Shown piece by piece: positions 1-6,828 of a stretch of DNA of 12,020 nt. The notes beneath the pieces are model-generated. The model was not told the origin of the DNA. It did no database searches and saw only the letters and a program-made list of their open reading frames with translations. Source of the stretch: Chloroflexota bacterium (GTDB lineage: Bacteria; Chloroflexota; Dehalococcoidia; UBA2247; RBG-13-53-26); contig QMOF01000051.1 in assembly GCA_003650185.1 (NCBI GenBank), positions 1-12,020 on the forward strand, written 5' to 3'. Numbering within the stretch: the stretch's first letter is position 1; every line of letters begins with the position of its first letter. The translations under genes were made by a program, and so were the position numbers.

Positions 1-40
1 GCAGCCAGATGTCCCTTTTCGTGCTGGTCAGGTCCCTGAC

Positions 41-56
41 CCGACGGAGCCGTCGG
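41..56. repeat. Perfect 16-bp inverted repeat
   Basis: CCGACGG, a 2-base AG spacer, then CCGTCGG. The 7-bp arms match perfectly and sit about 160 bp upstream of the first hydrolase gene. The right arm and its flank (GGAGCCGTCGGCTG) recur at 1454-1467, but the left arm is broken there. It could be an operator or the stem of a terminator for a gene left of the window. No T-tract follows, so a terminator is not favoured. The rest of 1-216 holds no gene that I can support. Confidence 0.4.
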
Positions 57-86
57 CTGCTCGTCGGGGTGGAAAGGCTTCGGGTC

Positions 87-208
87 GGGTGGGGCACCCA
101 AGACCCACGTAAAGACTTGGTTGCAGCATAACAGCTCAACTCGCCCAACCCATATTTCCGTGGGAATGACACCGTGAAACACGCCTTCTTCAGGGTCAAT
201 CGCTGATT
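87..208 (+). repeat. Upstream block of tandem duplication, copy A
   Basis: This non-coding block ends just before the first hydrolase ORF. It aligns by hand with 1540-1660, with about 83 matches in about 122 columns and one gap. Both start with GGGTGGG, share ACCCACG near the front, and end with GTCAAT-GCTGATT. A stop codon (TGA at 175-177) lies in the frame of the downstream gene, so the block is not a missing N-terminus. It probably holds promoter or 5' leader sequence duplicated together with the gene. Confidence 0.7.
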
Positions 209-216
209 TAGAGAGG

Positions 217-1071
217 ATGCAACGTCCTCAAGAGAAGGCTGTCTGTGCCCCAGCACCCAGGTTGTGCCGGGTTGCCAGACGTAATATGATTAACCGCGGC
301 ATGATAGATCTCTGTGACCAGTCGGCCTGTCCGGGCATGGGTCAGACCGTGCAGAGCCTGAGCCTGAAGGTCGGCGAAGACCGGATACACTATCTCAAGG
401 CTGGGAGTGGCAGTCCTGTCCTGTTTCTGCACGGAGGTGCCTGCGACTCGGGGGACTGGATAGAGACCATGACGGCTCTCTCCGGCTACTGCACCTGCTA
501 CGCGCCGGACATGGTGGGCTATGGTCTCAGCGACAGCAACAGGGATGTGTATTCTCTGGGGGACTTTGTTGGATGCGTACGGCGGTTCATTGAGACCCTG
601 GACCTGGGCGACCTCGTTCTGGTGGGGCATTCGCTGGGGGGCAGGGTTTGCCTGGAGATCGCCCTGCAGCAGCCGGAGAGGGTGCGGAAGCTGGTGGTTG
701 TGGATATGGCGGGGTTCAGCAGGATGGCCCGCTTCGGCAGGTTGATTACGTACCTGGCCTGGGCTTTGCGGGAGCTCCGTGGTCGCCCGCAGCCCTATCC
801 CAGGTTCTCCAAACAGGATGGCGGGTACGGCGGCTGGTTATGCCTGGAGCAACTGCCGGCCCTCAAGACGCCGACGCTCATTGTTTGGAGCCGCTACGAC
901 CCATACTATCCACTCTCAGCGGCCAGGCGAGCGGCTGAGTTGATACCCCAGGCACGCCTTGAGGTCTTGGCCTGCTGTGGCCATGCCCCTCATAGAAAAA
1001 AGCACGATACCTTCGTAAGGCTCCTGCTCGATTGCGTGGCAAGTGCCTCAGGTGCTGGCCACCCACGTTGA
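217..1071 (+). CDS. Alpha/beta-hydrolase fold protein (copy A)
   Basis: A single-domain alpha/beta hydrolase of 284 residues as called, probably a cytoplasmic esterase, C-C hydrolase or lipase-like enzyme; its substrate cannot be read from the sequence. HGG at residues 72-74 is the oxyanion-hole motif. GHSLGG carries the nucleophile Ser139, SRYDP holds the likely acid Asp228, and CGHAPH holds the likely catalytic His256. A short lid segment (about 165-205) separates the strands. The closest relative in the window is the next gene, with the same motifs and spacing and roughly half or more of residues identical by eye. The start is uncertain. GAGAGG directly abuts the ATG at 217, and in-frame ATGs at 286, 301 and 337 are alternatives. 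Similarity to copy B begins only near residue 45, so the first 40 residues (Cys/Arg/Pro-rich) may not be translated. Confidence 0.85.
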   Translation: MQRPQEKAVCAPAPRLCRVARRNMINRGMIDLCDQSACPGMGQTVQSLSLKVGEDRIHYLKAGSGSPVLFLHGGACDSGDWIETMTALSGYCTCYAPDMVGYGLSDSNRDVYSLGDFVGCVRRFIETLDLGDLVLVGHSLGGRVCLEIALQQPERVRKLVVVDMAGFSRMARFGRLITYLAWALRELRGRPQPYPRFSKQDGGYGGWLCLEQLPALKTPTLIVWSRYDPYYPLSAARRAAELIPQARLEVLACCGHAPHRKKHDTFVRLLLDCVASASGAGHPR

Positions 1072-1539
1072 GCCGGCTCCCGTGGCGTTTCCGCCTGGCA
1101 GCTTGCCGCCCCGGGCGGACAACGGTCCAGGGCCAGGCCGCGATAGGTGTCCCCAGACCAGCGCCTGGCATCGAGATACCATTCCTCGCCTTTCTGTGTC
1201 ATTGTGAGGCCGTCGCAGGCGGCCGGACCAATCTCGGGTGGGCTGAGGGACGGGCCCGACTGCCGCCGCGCTAGCTGTGTGGCCCTGTCCGAGCCTGGAA
1301 AGGCTGAGCCACAGGGCCACTGGTCTGTAGAAGACGCCTTCTGCGGTCGACGGGGGTGGCGGACGGAGATCATCCCTGTTGAGCCGTGCCGAAATGGCAG
1401 CCACGGCCACGGCGTGGGTAACGGGTGTGGTGCAGGGACAGGTTACTGACGAAGGAGCCGTCGGCTGGGCGACTCAAGGAGCAGTGGGGTGGACGTGGCC
1501 TACCCGCCCGCCGCTCGCCGGAGGGATGGGCTTGGGGCT
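1072..1539. other. Intergenic region, no supported gene
   Basis: About 470 bases between the two hydrolase copies, upstream of the duplicated block. ORFs exist on both strands, but they overlap each other and have low-complexity, Arg/Gly-rich translations without recognisable domains. I take them as chance frames in GC-rich DNA. The stretch contains a strong hairpin (1279-1320) and a segment (1173-1238) resembling degenerate interspersed intergenic repeats. No promoter with convincing -35 and -10 boxes was found. Confidence 0.5.
1279..1320. repeat. Nested inverted repeat / hairpin
   Basis: The outer arms GTGGCCCTGT (1279-1288) and ACAGGGCCAC (1311-1320) are perfect 10-bp complements. Inside, AGCCT and AGGCT pair around a GGAA tetraloop. 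The result is a two-level stem that would fold stably as RNA from either strand. No T-run follows on the plus strand, so it is not a typical intrinsic terminator for the hydrolase gene that ends at 1071, about 200 bp upstream. It may be a palindromic repeat unit or a structured RNA. Confidence 0.55.
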
Positions 1540-1660
1540 GGGTGGGACACCCGCAACCCACGCAAAGAGTCGGTTACAACGCAGCATCTCGACCTGCCCG
1601 ATCCGCTTTTCGCAGGAATGGCGCCACAGGCCATGCCTTTCGCAGAGTCAATTGCTGATT
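1540..1660 (+). repeat. Upstream block of tandem duplication, copy B
   Basis: Partner of 87-208, about two-thirds identical over its length. It lies at the matching position, just before the second hydrolase reading frame. A TGA at 1656-1658 lies in the frame of the downstream gene, so this block is also non-coding for that protein. The offset between copies is about 1,452 bp here and about 1,421 bp inside the coding region, so the 5' ends of the genes have since gained or lost about 31 bp. Confidence 0.7.
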
Positions 1661-1721
1661 GACGATGGGTGCAGGCACCCTTGCCGTTAGGAGGCTACCT
1701 ATATTATCATTAGAGATCGGT

Positions 1722-2486
1722 ATGGGAAGCTATGGCAGCAATGTGGCCCGGCCGTCGACTGCCGACGGCATCGAGGCCCTGAGGCTGAAGGTTGGTGACT
1801 GTAGCGCACATTACCTGAAGGCCGGGAGCGGCCAACCGGTCGTGTTGTTGCATGGTGGTGCCAGTGACTCACGCGACTGGGTGGGAACCATGGATGCGCT
1901 TGGCAGGGCTGGTACATTCTACGCGCCCGACCTGATAGGGTTTGGTCAGAGTGACAAGAGCAAGGACGGGTATTGCCTGGCCGATTTTGTGGACTTCACG
2001 CTGGGGTTCACAGAGGCGCTGGGCCTGGAGCGAGCCGACCTGGTGGGACATTCTCTGGGCGGCAGGGTCTGCCTGGAGATTGCGCTTCGTCATCCGGAGA
2101 AGGTGCGCCGACTGGTGGTCGTCAATGCAGCGGGTTTCACCCGGCTGGCACGCTGGGGCGCCTCCATAGGGCTTGCGTTTTGGTTCGCCCGGAAGATGCT
2201 ACGGCTTCCGCAGCGGTTTCCCAGGTTCCTTGAAGACAACGGGGGGCGTGGTCACTGGCTGTGCCTGGATGAACTACCGGACCTCCAGGCGCCGACACTC
2301 ATCGTATGGAGCCGCGCCGACCCGTACTACTCGTTGGGTGGCGCTCAAAAGGCAGTTAGACTCCTGCCCAACGCAAGGCTGGCGGTCTTGCCGTGCTACG
2401 GTCATGCTCCCCACTTGCGGAAAAGGGAGGCATTTAATGAGCTGCTGCTGGGTTTTCTCAATCACGAACAGGATTCGGAGGCGTAG
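1722..2486 (+). CDS. Alpha/beta-hydrolase fold protein (copy B)
   Basis: A paralogue of the preceding hydrolase, 254 residues from the chosen start. In this numbering the oxyanion HGG is at 44-46, GHSLGG carries the nucleophile Ser111, SRADP has Asp200 and YGHAPH has His228, so the catalytic triad looks intact. The function is hydrolysis of an unknown ester, amide or C-C bond. I chose ATG 1722 because a weak GAG precedes it by 6 bases and the protein then starts close to the conserved core. A TTG at 1659 and an ATG at 1665 would add 21 or 19 residues. An AGGAGG at 1689-1694 has no usable start codon at the right distance, which leaves the N-terminus open. The stop is 19 bp from rplY on the same strand, so read-through into rplY is likely. 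Confidence 0.85.
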   Translation: MGSYGSNVARPSTADGIEALRLKVGDCSAHYLKAGSGQPVVLLHGGASDSRDWVGTMDALGRAGTFYAPDLIGFGQSDKSKDGYCLADFVDFTLGFTEALGLERADLVGHSLGGRVCLEIALRHPEKVRRLVVVNAAGFTRLARWGASIGLAFWFARKMLRLPQRFPRFLEDNGGRGHWLCLDELPDLQAPTLIVWSRADPYYSLGGAQKAVRLLPNARLAVLPCYGHAPHLRKREAFNELLLGFLNHEQDSEA

Positions 2487-2505
2487 ACTAGAAGGAGTGC
2501 GGTAG

Positions 2506-3162
2506 ATGGAGCAGATAGAGTTGCGAGCTGACCGCCGCGAGGTTCTGGGAAAGAAGGTCAGATTCCTGCGGCGCGATGGAATTGTTCCCTTGCACCTCTA
2601 TGGTAATGGTGTTGAGTCCATGCCGTTGCAGTGTGATGTTGCCCAGCTTCGTCACGTCATCGGTCGCGCGGGCAAGACGAGGCTGATCAGCCTGAAGATC
2701 AACGGTGAGGGAGACACCAGGAACGTTTTCATTCGCGAGATCCAGAGGGATGCGATGACGGGCGGTCTGCTTCATGTAGACCTGTTTCAGGTTAAGATGG
2801 GAGAGAGAATAAGGGTCGACGTCCCAATAATACTGGTTGGAGAGGCACCAGCCCTGAAGTCTAGGGGGAACACGCTGACACAAGAGTTACACACGCTCAG
2901 TATTGAGGCTCTTCCTGGCAAGGTCCCGGCCGGTATTGAAATTGACGTGAGTGGCCTTACCGAGCCGGAGCAGGCAATTCATGTGAGAGACATCGCTCAG
3001 CCTGAGGAGGTCACCATCCTCGATGACCCGGACCATGTGGTAGTGAAGATCAGCCTGATGCCCACAGAGAGGGAGGAAGTGGTCGAGGCAGCAGTTGAAG
3101 AGTTGGTCAAGGGAGAGGCTGAGGAAGGCGCAGGGTCCGAAGCCGAATCCGAGGAACAGTAG
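2506..3162 (+). CDS. rplY: 50S ribosomal protein bL25, long TL5/Ctc form
   Basis: Binds 5S rRNA in the large ribosomal subunit; the long form is also called general stress protein Ctc. At 218 residues it has the two-domain layout. The N-terminal L25 barrel (about 4-92) begins LRADRREVLGKKVRFLRRDG and includes LYGNG. The C-terminal TL5 beta domain (about 98-185) has GEAPALKSRG and an LPGKVPAGIEIDVSGL stretch. An acidic Glu-rich tail runs from about 187 to the end. AAGGAG lies about ten bases before the ATG. It follows a hydrolase by 19 bp. In many bacteria rplY instead neighbours pth or prs, so this context is unusual. It converges on the next gene with only 27 bp between stops and no clear terminator. 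Confidence 0.97.
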   Translation: MEQIELRADRREVLGKKVRFLRRDGIVPLHLYGNGVESMPLQCDVAQLRHVIGRAGKTRLISLKINGEGDTRNVFIREIQRDAMTGGLLHVDLFQVKMGERIRVDVPIILVGEAPALKSRGNTLTQELHTLSIEALPGKVPAGIEIDVSGLTEPEQAIHVRDIAQPEEVTILDDPDHVVVKISLMPTEREEVVEAAVEELVKGEAEEGAGSEAESEEQ

Positions 3163-3189
3163 ACTGGCTGGGCCTGACTGGTCTCCAGA

Positions 3190-4458
3190 TTACCTGATCA
3201 CCTTGGTGATGCGCAATTTCTCGATTTTCATACCTCGCATCTCCTTGACGGCCACTCTGAGATCGCCGTAGGGTATACTCTCACCTTCCTTGGGGATGTG
3301 TCCCAGTCGGCTGAGTACAAATCCGGCTATGGTCTCATATTCTCCTGGGGGCAAGGCCAGATTGAGTTGCTCGTTCAGGTCGTCTATTCGTACGTTTCCG
3401 TCGACGTCATAGGTGTATTCGTCGATCGCCTGGAACTCCCGGGCGCGCCGGGCCAGCTCGTCACCTACGTGGCCCACAATCTGCTCCACTAGTTGTTCCA
3501 TGGTCACTATACCGTCAATTCCGCCGTATTCGTCCACCACTATTGCCATCTGGTTGTTTGCAGCCTGCATTTCAGCGAACAGCTCGCCTATGCGCTTGCT
3601 CTCGGGGACGAACATGGTGGGGCGGATGAGGTGGTCAAGCGAGTTCTCGTTGGTCAACTTCCCGTGGGCCAGGCCCATGAGAACGTCCTTGATGGAAAGG
3701 ACACCAACGATGTTGTCAGGAGTCTCCTCGTAGACCGGGAAGCGGCTGTGGGGGGAGTTGGCGTAGACCTGGAGGAACTGTGCCAGAGTAGTGCCCTTTT
3801 CTAGCCAGACTACGTCGGGCCTTGGCGTGATGGCGTCGTGAACAGGTTGATCGCCGAACTCGAACACCTTGTCCAGCATCTTGGCCTCTGCCTCTTCCAC
3901 TATGCCCTGTTCTCTGCCGACAGAGATCATGGTACGGATCTCTTCCTCGGTCACCAGGGCTCTGTGTACAGGCTCGCCTCCGACCAGCCTGCTGAACCGA
4001 GTGCCGATCCACTCCAGTACGGCGGTCGCCGGTGATAGCAACCAGGACAGCGCCATAATTGGAGTAACGTATATCAAGGCCATCTTCTCGCCGTGTTGAG
4101 CGGCGGCAATCTTGGGCACTATCTCTGCCACGACCAGGAGGATCACCGTGACCAGTATGGTGGCCACCAGAACCGCTATTCTCTCGTTGCCGGGCAAGAG
4201 TGACAATGCTACCGCCGTCCCCAACGCGGCAGCGGCAGTGTTGACGAAGTTGTTCCCCAGGAGGACTGTGGACAGAAACCTCTCGGGTTTCTCCATCATC
4301 CTGGCTACTCGGCCTGCACCAGCTACACCCTTACTCTCCAGGTGCTTCAGCCGGATTCTCTGGAGAGAAATGAAGGCCGTCTCTGAACTGGAAAAGAAAG
4401 CAGACAGCAGAACGCAGATGAGAGCCAGGACCAGATACAGCGTATCGGTGGCATCCAT
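3190..4458 (-). CDS. CNNM/DUF21-CBS-CorC family membrane protein (HlyC/CorC-like)
   Basis: A membrane protein of the family variously annotated as hemolysin C, magnesium/cobalt efflux protein CorC or CNNM transporter. At 422 residues it has the normal three-part layout. The N-terminal DUF21 region has about four hydrophobic segments (near 6-25, 62-88, 93-118 and 127-150), with the conserved FFSSSETAF at 21-29 and AEIVPK at 111-116. A CBS pair follows (about 205-325), with ITPRPDVVWLE entering the first and VVDEYGGIDGIVT closing the second. A CorC_HlyC domain ends the protein (about 340-418). The likely role is divalent cation export or homeostasis, with the CBS pair sensing adenine nucleotides; this is family knowledge, not seen here. 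GGAGGT sits 4 bases before the ATG. It is divergent from the hydrolase gene at 4658 and convergent with rplY. Confidence 0.93.
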   Translation of the reverse strand: MDATDTLYLVLALICVLLSAFFSSSETAFISLQRIRLKHLESKGVAGAGRVARMMEKPERFLSTVLLGNNFVNTAAAALGTAVALSLLPGNERIAVLVATILVTVILLVVAEIVPKIAAAQHGEKMALIYVTPIMALSWLLSPATAVLEWIGTRFSRLVGGEPVHRALVTEEEIRTMISVGREQGIVEEAEAKMLDKVFEFGDQPVHDAITPRPDVVWLEKGTTLAQFLQVYANSPHSRFPVYEETPDNIVGVLSIKDVLMGLAHGKLTNENSLDHLIRPTMFVPESKRIGELFAEMQAANNQMAIVVDEYGGIDGIVTMEQLVEQIVGHVGDELARRAREFQAIDEYTYDVDGNVRIDDLNEQLNLALPPGEYETIAGFVLSRLGHIPKEGESIPYGDLRVAVKEMRGMKIEKLRITKVIR

Positions 4459-4565
4459 GATAACCTCCGGACTACCGCGGCCGTCTTCTTGATAGGCTCA
4501 TGCGTGGGCAATCAGCCCTTTTGCTCAAGCTCAGACTCACTCTGGCTGTTGCACGGCTATTCTCC

Positions 4566-4571
4566 TATAAT
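4566..4571 (+). promoter_or_regulatory. Possible -10 box before the 4658 hydrolase
   Basis: A perfect TATAAT in a short AT-rich stretch of the 199-bp divergent region, about 87 bp upstream of the start codon. A TTGCAC at 4549-4554 is only 11 bp away, too close for a normal sigma-70 -35. At 17-bp spacing the hexamer is TGGCTG, a poor match. This is therefore only a candidate. Confidence 0.3.
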
Positions 4572-4657
4572 ACCATCTTAGCCGCAACTCAGATTTGAGC
4601 CGGGGCAGGGACGAGGCCTCGTGAGCGGCTGCATGGCTCGGGCTTCAGAGGAAGACT

Positions 4658-5398
4658 ATGGAACAGCTTGTCAATTTCCGCAGTCGAGGGCAGCGCATCT
4701 ACGGCGACTTTGGCCTTCCCTATGCTGGGGCTCCATGCGTTATCATGTCCCACGGACTGGAGAGCAGCAAGGATGGGGACAAGTGGCGTCTGCTGGCCTC
4801 CAGGTTGCAGCGCGCAGGCTTTGCCACGCTGAGGTTCAGTTACAGGGGGTGTGGTGAGGGCCCTCACAGGAGCGAGGGGGCTTTTGAGGACACTACCCTG
4901 GGTGGCAGGATAGAGGACTTCAAGGCTGCTATTGCCTTTCTGCGAGGCACCGAGGCGGACACGGCCAGGCTGGGGGTGATTGGCTCAAGCTTCGGAGGCA
5001 TGGTGGCCCTGGCCTCCGGTGTAACGGGAATCAAGGCAATGGTGCTTGTGGCCACACCTTGCAGGCCGCTGATGGCGGTCGATGAGCTATGGGAGAAATA
5101 CGGCGACGAGGGACTTCTTGAGTTGCCATCGGGCAGGAGGCTGCGGGTGGGGATGGTTCGCCAGGTGAGAGAGTGTGATATCCGGCTTGCGGTGGCCAAC
5201 GTCGGCTGCCCTCTGCTGGTCATCCACGGCAGCGCTGACGAGACTGTCCCGGTAAGCCACGCCCACGAGCTGTACCACAGCGCGAAGGAGCCAAAGCGGT
5301 TGGAGATAATCGAGAGTGGGAATCATGGCATCGATGACCCTGGCCACCGCGAGCGCCTGGTGCGCCTGGCAACAGGCTGGTTCGAACAGTACCTTTAA
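4658..5398 (+). CDS. Alpha/beta hydrolase (dienelactone hydrolase / S9-like)
   Basis: A 246-residue cytoplasmic serine hydrolase, unlike the two at the left of the window. SHG at 31-33 forms the oxyanion region, followed by an FSYRGCGEG segment typical of the BAAT/dienelactone/S9 side of the superfamily. GSSFGG holds the nucleophile Ser111, HGSADETVP holds Asp194, and GNHGIDD holds the catalytic His223. All three triad residues are in order and at normal spacing. The substrate is unknown; esters, acyl conjugates and peptides are all possible for the family. GAGGA lies 5 bases before the ATG, which fixes the start. It is divergent from the CNNM gene and lies 199 bp before the CoA-transferase operon. 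No terminator is evident after it. Confidence 0.9.
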   Translation: MEQLVNFRSRGQRIYGDFGLPYAGAPCVIMSHGLESSKDGDKWRLLASRLQRAGFATLRFSYRGCGEGPHRSEGAFEDTTLGGRIEDFKAAIAFLRGTEADTARLGVIGSSFGGMVALASGVTGIKAMVLVATPCRPLMAVDELWEKYGDEGLLELPSGRRLRVGMVRQVRECDIRLAVANVGCPLLVIHGSADETVPVSHAHELYHSAKEPKRLEIIESGNHGIDDPGHRERLVRLATGWFEQYL

Positions 5399-5456
5399 GC
5401 TGGGCAGGTTTCTTGCACGGCGGCTCTTGCCTCGCATCGTTTGGACGGCGCCAACC

Positions 5457-5485
5457 TTCCCAAACTGAGCAGGTTCGGGTATGAT
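5457..5485 (+). promoter_or_regulatory. Candidate sigma-70-type promoter for the CoA-transferase operon
   Basis: TTCCCA (5457-5462), a 17-bp spacer, then TATGAT (5480-5485). This is four and five of six consensus positions respectively, at ideal spacing. Transcription would start near 5492 and leave a leader of about 105 bases, which contains a hairpin and an inverted repeat listed separately. The prediction is by inspection only. Confidence 0.4.
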
Positions 5486-5496
5486 CTAGGCAGATG

Positions 5497-5518
5497 GCTC
5501 TTGCTCATAGGCAAGGGC
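5497..5518 (+). promoter_or_regulatory. Leader hairpin upstream of the CoA-transferase operon
   Basis: GCTCTTGC (5497-5504) pairs with GCAAGGGC (5511-5518) around a 6-base TCATAG loop, giving eight pairs including one G-U. It would lie at the very 5' end of the transcript from the predicted promoter, where hairpins often stabilise mRNA. No T-run follows, so it is not a terminator. Confidence 0.4.
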
Positions 5519-5554
5519 AAGCGTGCTGGGGTAACCCCTTGATAGTGTTTTTCC

Positions 5555-5577
5555 TTGTGTCCGGACCGCTGACACAA
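5555..5577. promoter_or_regulatory. 7-bp inverted repeat next to the ribosome binding site
   Basis: TTGTGTC (5555-5561) and GACACAA (5571-5577) are perfect complements separated by nine bases. The right arm ends 6 bases before the AAGGAGGT ribosome binding site. It could be a repressor site in DNA or an RNA hairpin affecting ribosome access. Neither is shown. Confidence 0.4.
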
Positions 5578-5597
5578 TCGTGGAAGGAGGTGCAACA

Positions 5598-6815
5598 GTG
5601 CCGGAAGAGCAGGAAGGCGCGTTGAGCGTCTACCGTGTACTAGACCTTGCCGACAAGAAGGGCAGCTATTGCACGAAGCTGCTGGCGGAGCAGGGCGCGG
5701 AGGTCATCAAGGTTGAGCATCCCGCAGGGGATCTAACGCGTAGAATCCCGCCATTTGTCGGTGACGAGCCCCATCTCGAGAAAGGCCTTTTCCACTTGTA
5801 TCGCAACGCCAGCAAGTACGGGGTGACGCTGAACCTGGAGACACCCGATGGCAGAGAGCTTCTGAAGAGACTAGTCAAGACAGCCGATGTCCTGGTGGAG
5901 GCGCATCCGCCGGGTTACATGGGCAGCCTGGGGCTCGACTATGGGGTGCTGAAAGAGGTCAATCCGGGGCTGGTCATGGCCAGCATCACCGACTTCGGCC
6001 AGGGCGGGCCATACCGCGACTGGAAGGGCTCTGACATCGTTCATTACGCCCTCAGCACCACCATGATTACCAGCGGCTTTACCGAGGGGGCGCCAATCAA
6101 CCTGCCGGGGACTCCTTCCTATGACGCCGCTTCGTTGATTGCTGCCATCTCCATAATGGTGGCGCTGTATCAGAGGGCTGCCACGGGTACCGGTCAGTAC
6201 TGTGACGTTTCGGTGCACGAGTGCTCACGCCTGGGGCTTTATCCCTGGATGGTGCCCATGTATTCGTACAACCTGAATCCGGGCATGCCACCTCCTCCAC
6301 CGGAAGGCAGACTAGGCGCTTCCATCTACCCCGTATACCCTTGCAAGGATGGGTTTGTTCGTGTGGTCGCCCTGACTCCGAGGCAGTGGGACGGCTTGCT
6401 CAATGTACTGGGTAGACCGGAGGTGCTGTGCCTGCCCGAATGGCGCGAGTTCTTCTATCGCATCGGCAATGCCGCCGACCTTTATGTTCTTATGGTGGAG
6501 TTCACTACGAAGTATACCATGGTCGAACTGTTTGAGGCGGGGCACAGGGAGGGCGTTCCCATCGTGCCTATCTGGGACGTGGAAGGCTTCATCAACAGCG
6601 CTCATACTAAGGCCAGGCAGTTCTTTGTTGAGGTCGACCATACGCTGGTGGGCCGGTTCGCTTGCCCCGGACCGGCGTACAAGTGGTCGGAGACGGCCTG
6701 TATGATTCGCCGACCGGCGCCACGCCTGGGCGAGCACAACGAGAAGTACTACTGCCAGGAACTGGGCCTGTCCAGGCAGGAGCTGTCAGCCCTGAGACGG
6801 GCCGGGGTCGTATAG
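5598..6815 (+). CDS. Family III CoA-transferase (CaiB/BaiF), first gene of pair
   Basis: A 405-residue CoA-transferase of the CaiB/BaiF (formyl-CoA transferase) family, which moves CoA between carboxylic acids through an acyl-aspartyl intermediate. I start it at GTG 5598 because AAGGAGGT (5584-5591) lies 6 bases upstream. A GTG at 5580 is in frame but precedes that site. Family marks are RVLDLADKKG with LAEQGAEVIKVE near the N-terminus (CoA-binding Rossmann part), SITDFGQGGPY (129-139), the catalytic Asp176 in GTPSYDAAS aligned with Asp169 of CaiB and formyl-CoA transferase, ATGTGQYCDVS after it, and the closing PRLGEHNEKY. Length is normal. It is followed after 13 bp by a second member of the same family, as in heteromeric enzymes such as benzylsuccinate CoA-transferase. 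The acyl substrates are unknown. Confidence 0.93.
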   Translation: MPEEQEGALSVYRVLDLADKKGSYCTKLLAEQGAEVIKVEHPAGDLTRRIPPFVGDEPHLEKGLFHLYRNASKYGVTLNLETPDGRELLKRLVKTADVLVEAHPPGYMGSLGLDYGVLKEVNPGLVMASITDFGQGGPYRDWKGSDIVHYALSTTMITSGFTEGAPINLPGTPSYDAASLIAAISIMVALYQRAATGTGQYCDVSVHECSRLGLYPWMVPMYSYNLNPGMPPPPPEGRLGASIYPVYPCKDGFVRVVALTPRQWDGLLNVLGRPEVLCLPEWREFFYRIGNAADLYVLMVEFTTKYTMVELFEAGHREGVPIVPIWDVEGFINSAHTKARQFFVEVDHTLVGRFACPGPAYKWSETACMIRRPAPRLGEHNEKYYCQELGLSRQELSALRRAGVV

Positions 6816-6816
6816 G

Positions 6817-6823
6817 AAGGAGG
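6817..6823 (+). promoter_or_regulatory. Ribosome binding site of the second CoA-transferase
   Basis: AAGGAGG lies inside the 13-bp gap between the two CoA-transferase genes, 5 bases from the ATG. The strong site and short gap support one mRNA and efficient translation of both proteins. Confidence 0.8.
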
Positions 6824-6828
6824 ACGAA

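Noticed and set aside
208..630. 140-residue minus-strand ORF
   Set aside because: Antisense to the first hydrolase, which has clear catalytic motifs. The antisense translation shows no family features.
1147..1449. 100-residue plus-strand ORF between the hydrolases
   Set aside because: No ribosome site and no domain; composition is that of GC-rich chance frames, and competing frames of similar length exist on both strands.
4549..4571. TTGCAC with TATAAT as a complete promoter
   Set aside because: The boxes are only 11 bp apart, so only the -10 was kept as a weak candidate.
5580..5597. GTG at 5580 as start of the first CoA-transferase
   Set aside because: The AAGGAGGT ribosome site is downstream of this codon and ideally placed for GTG 5598.
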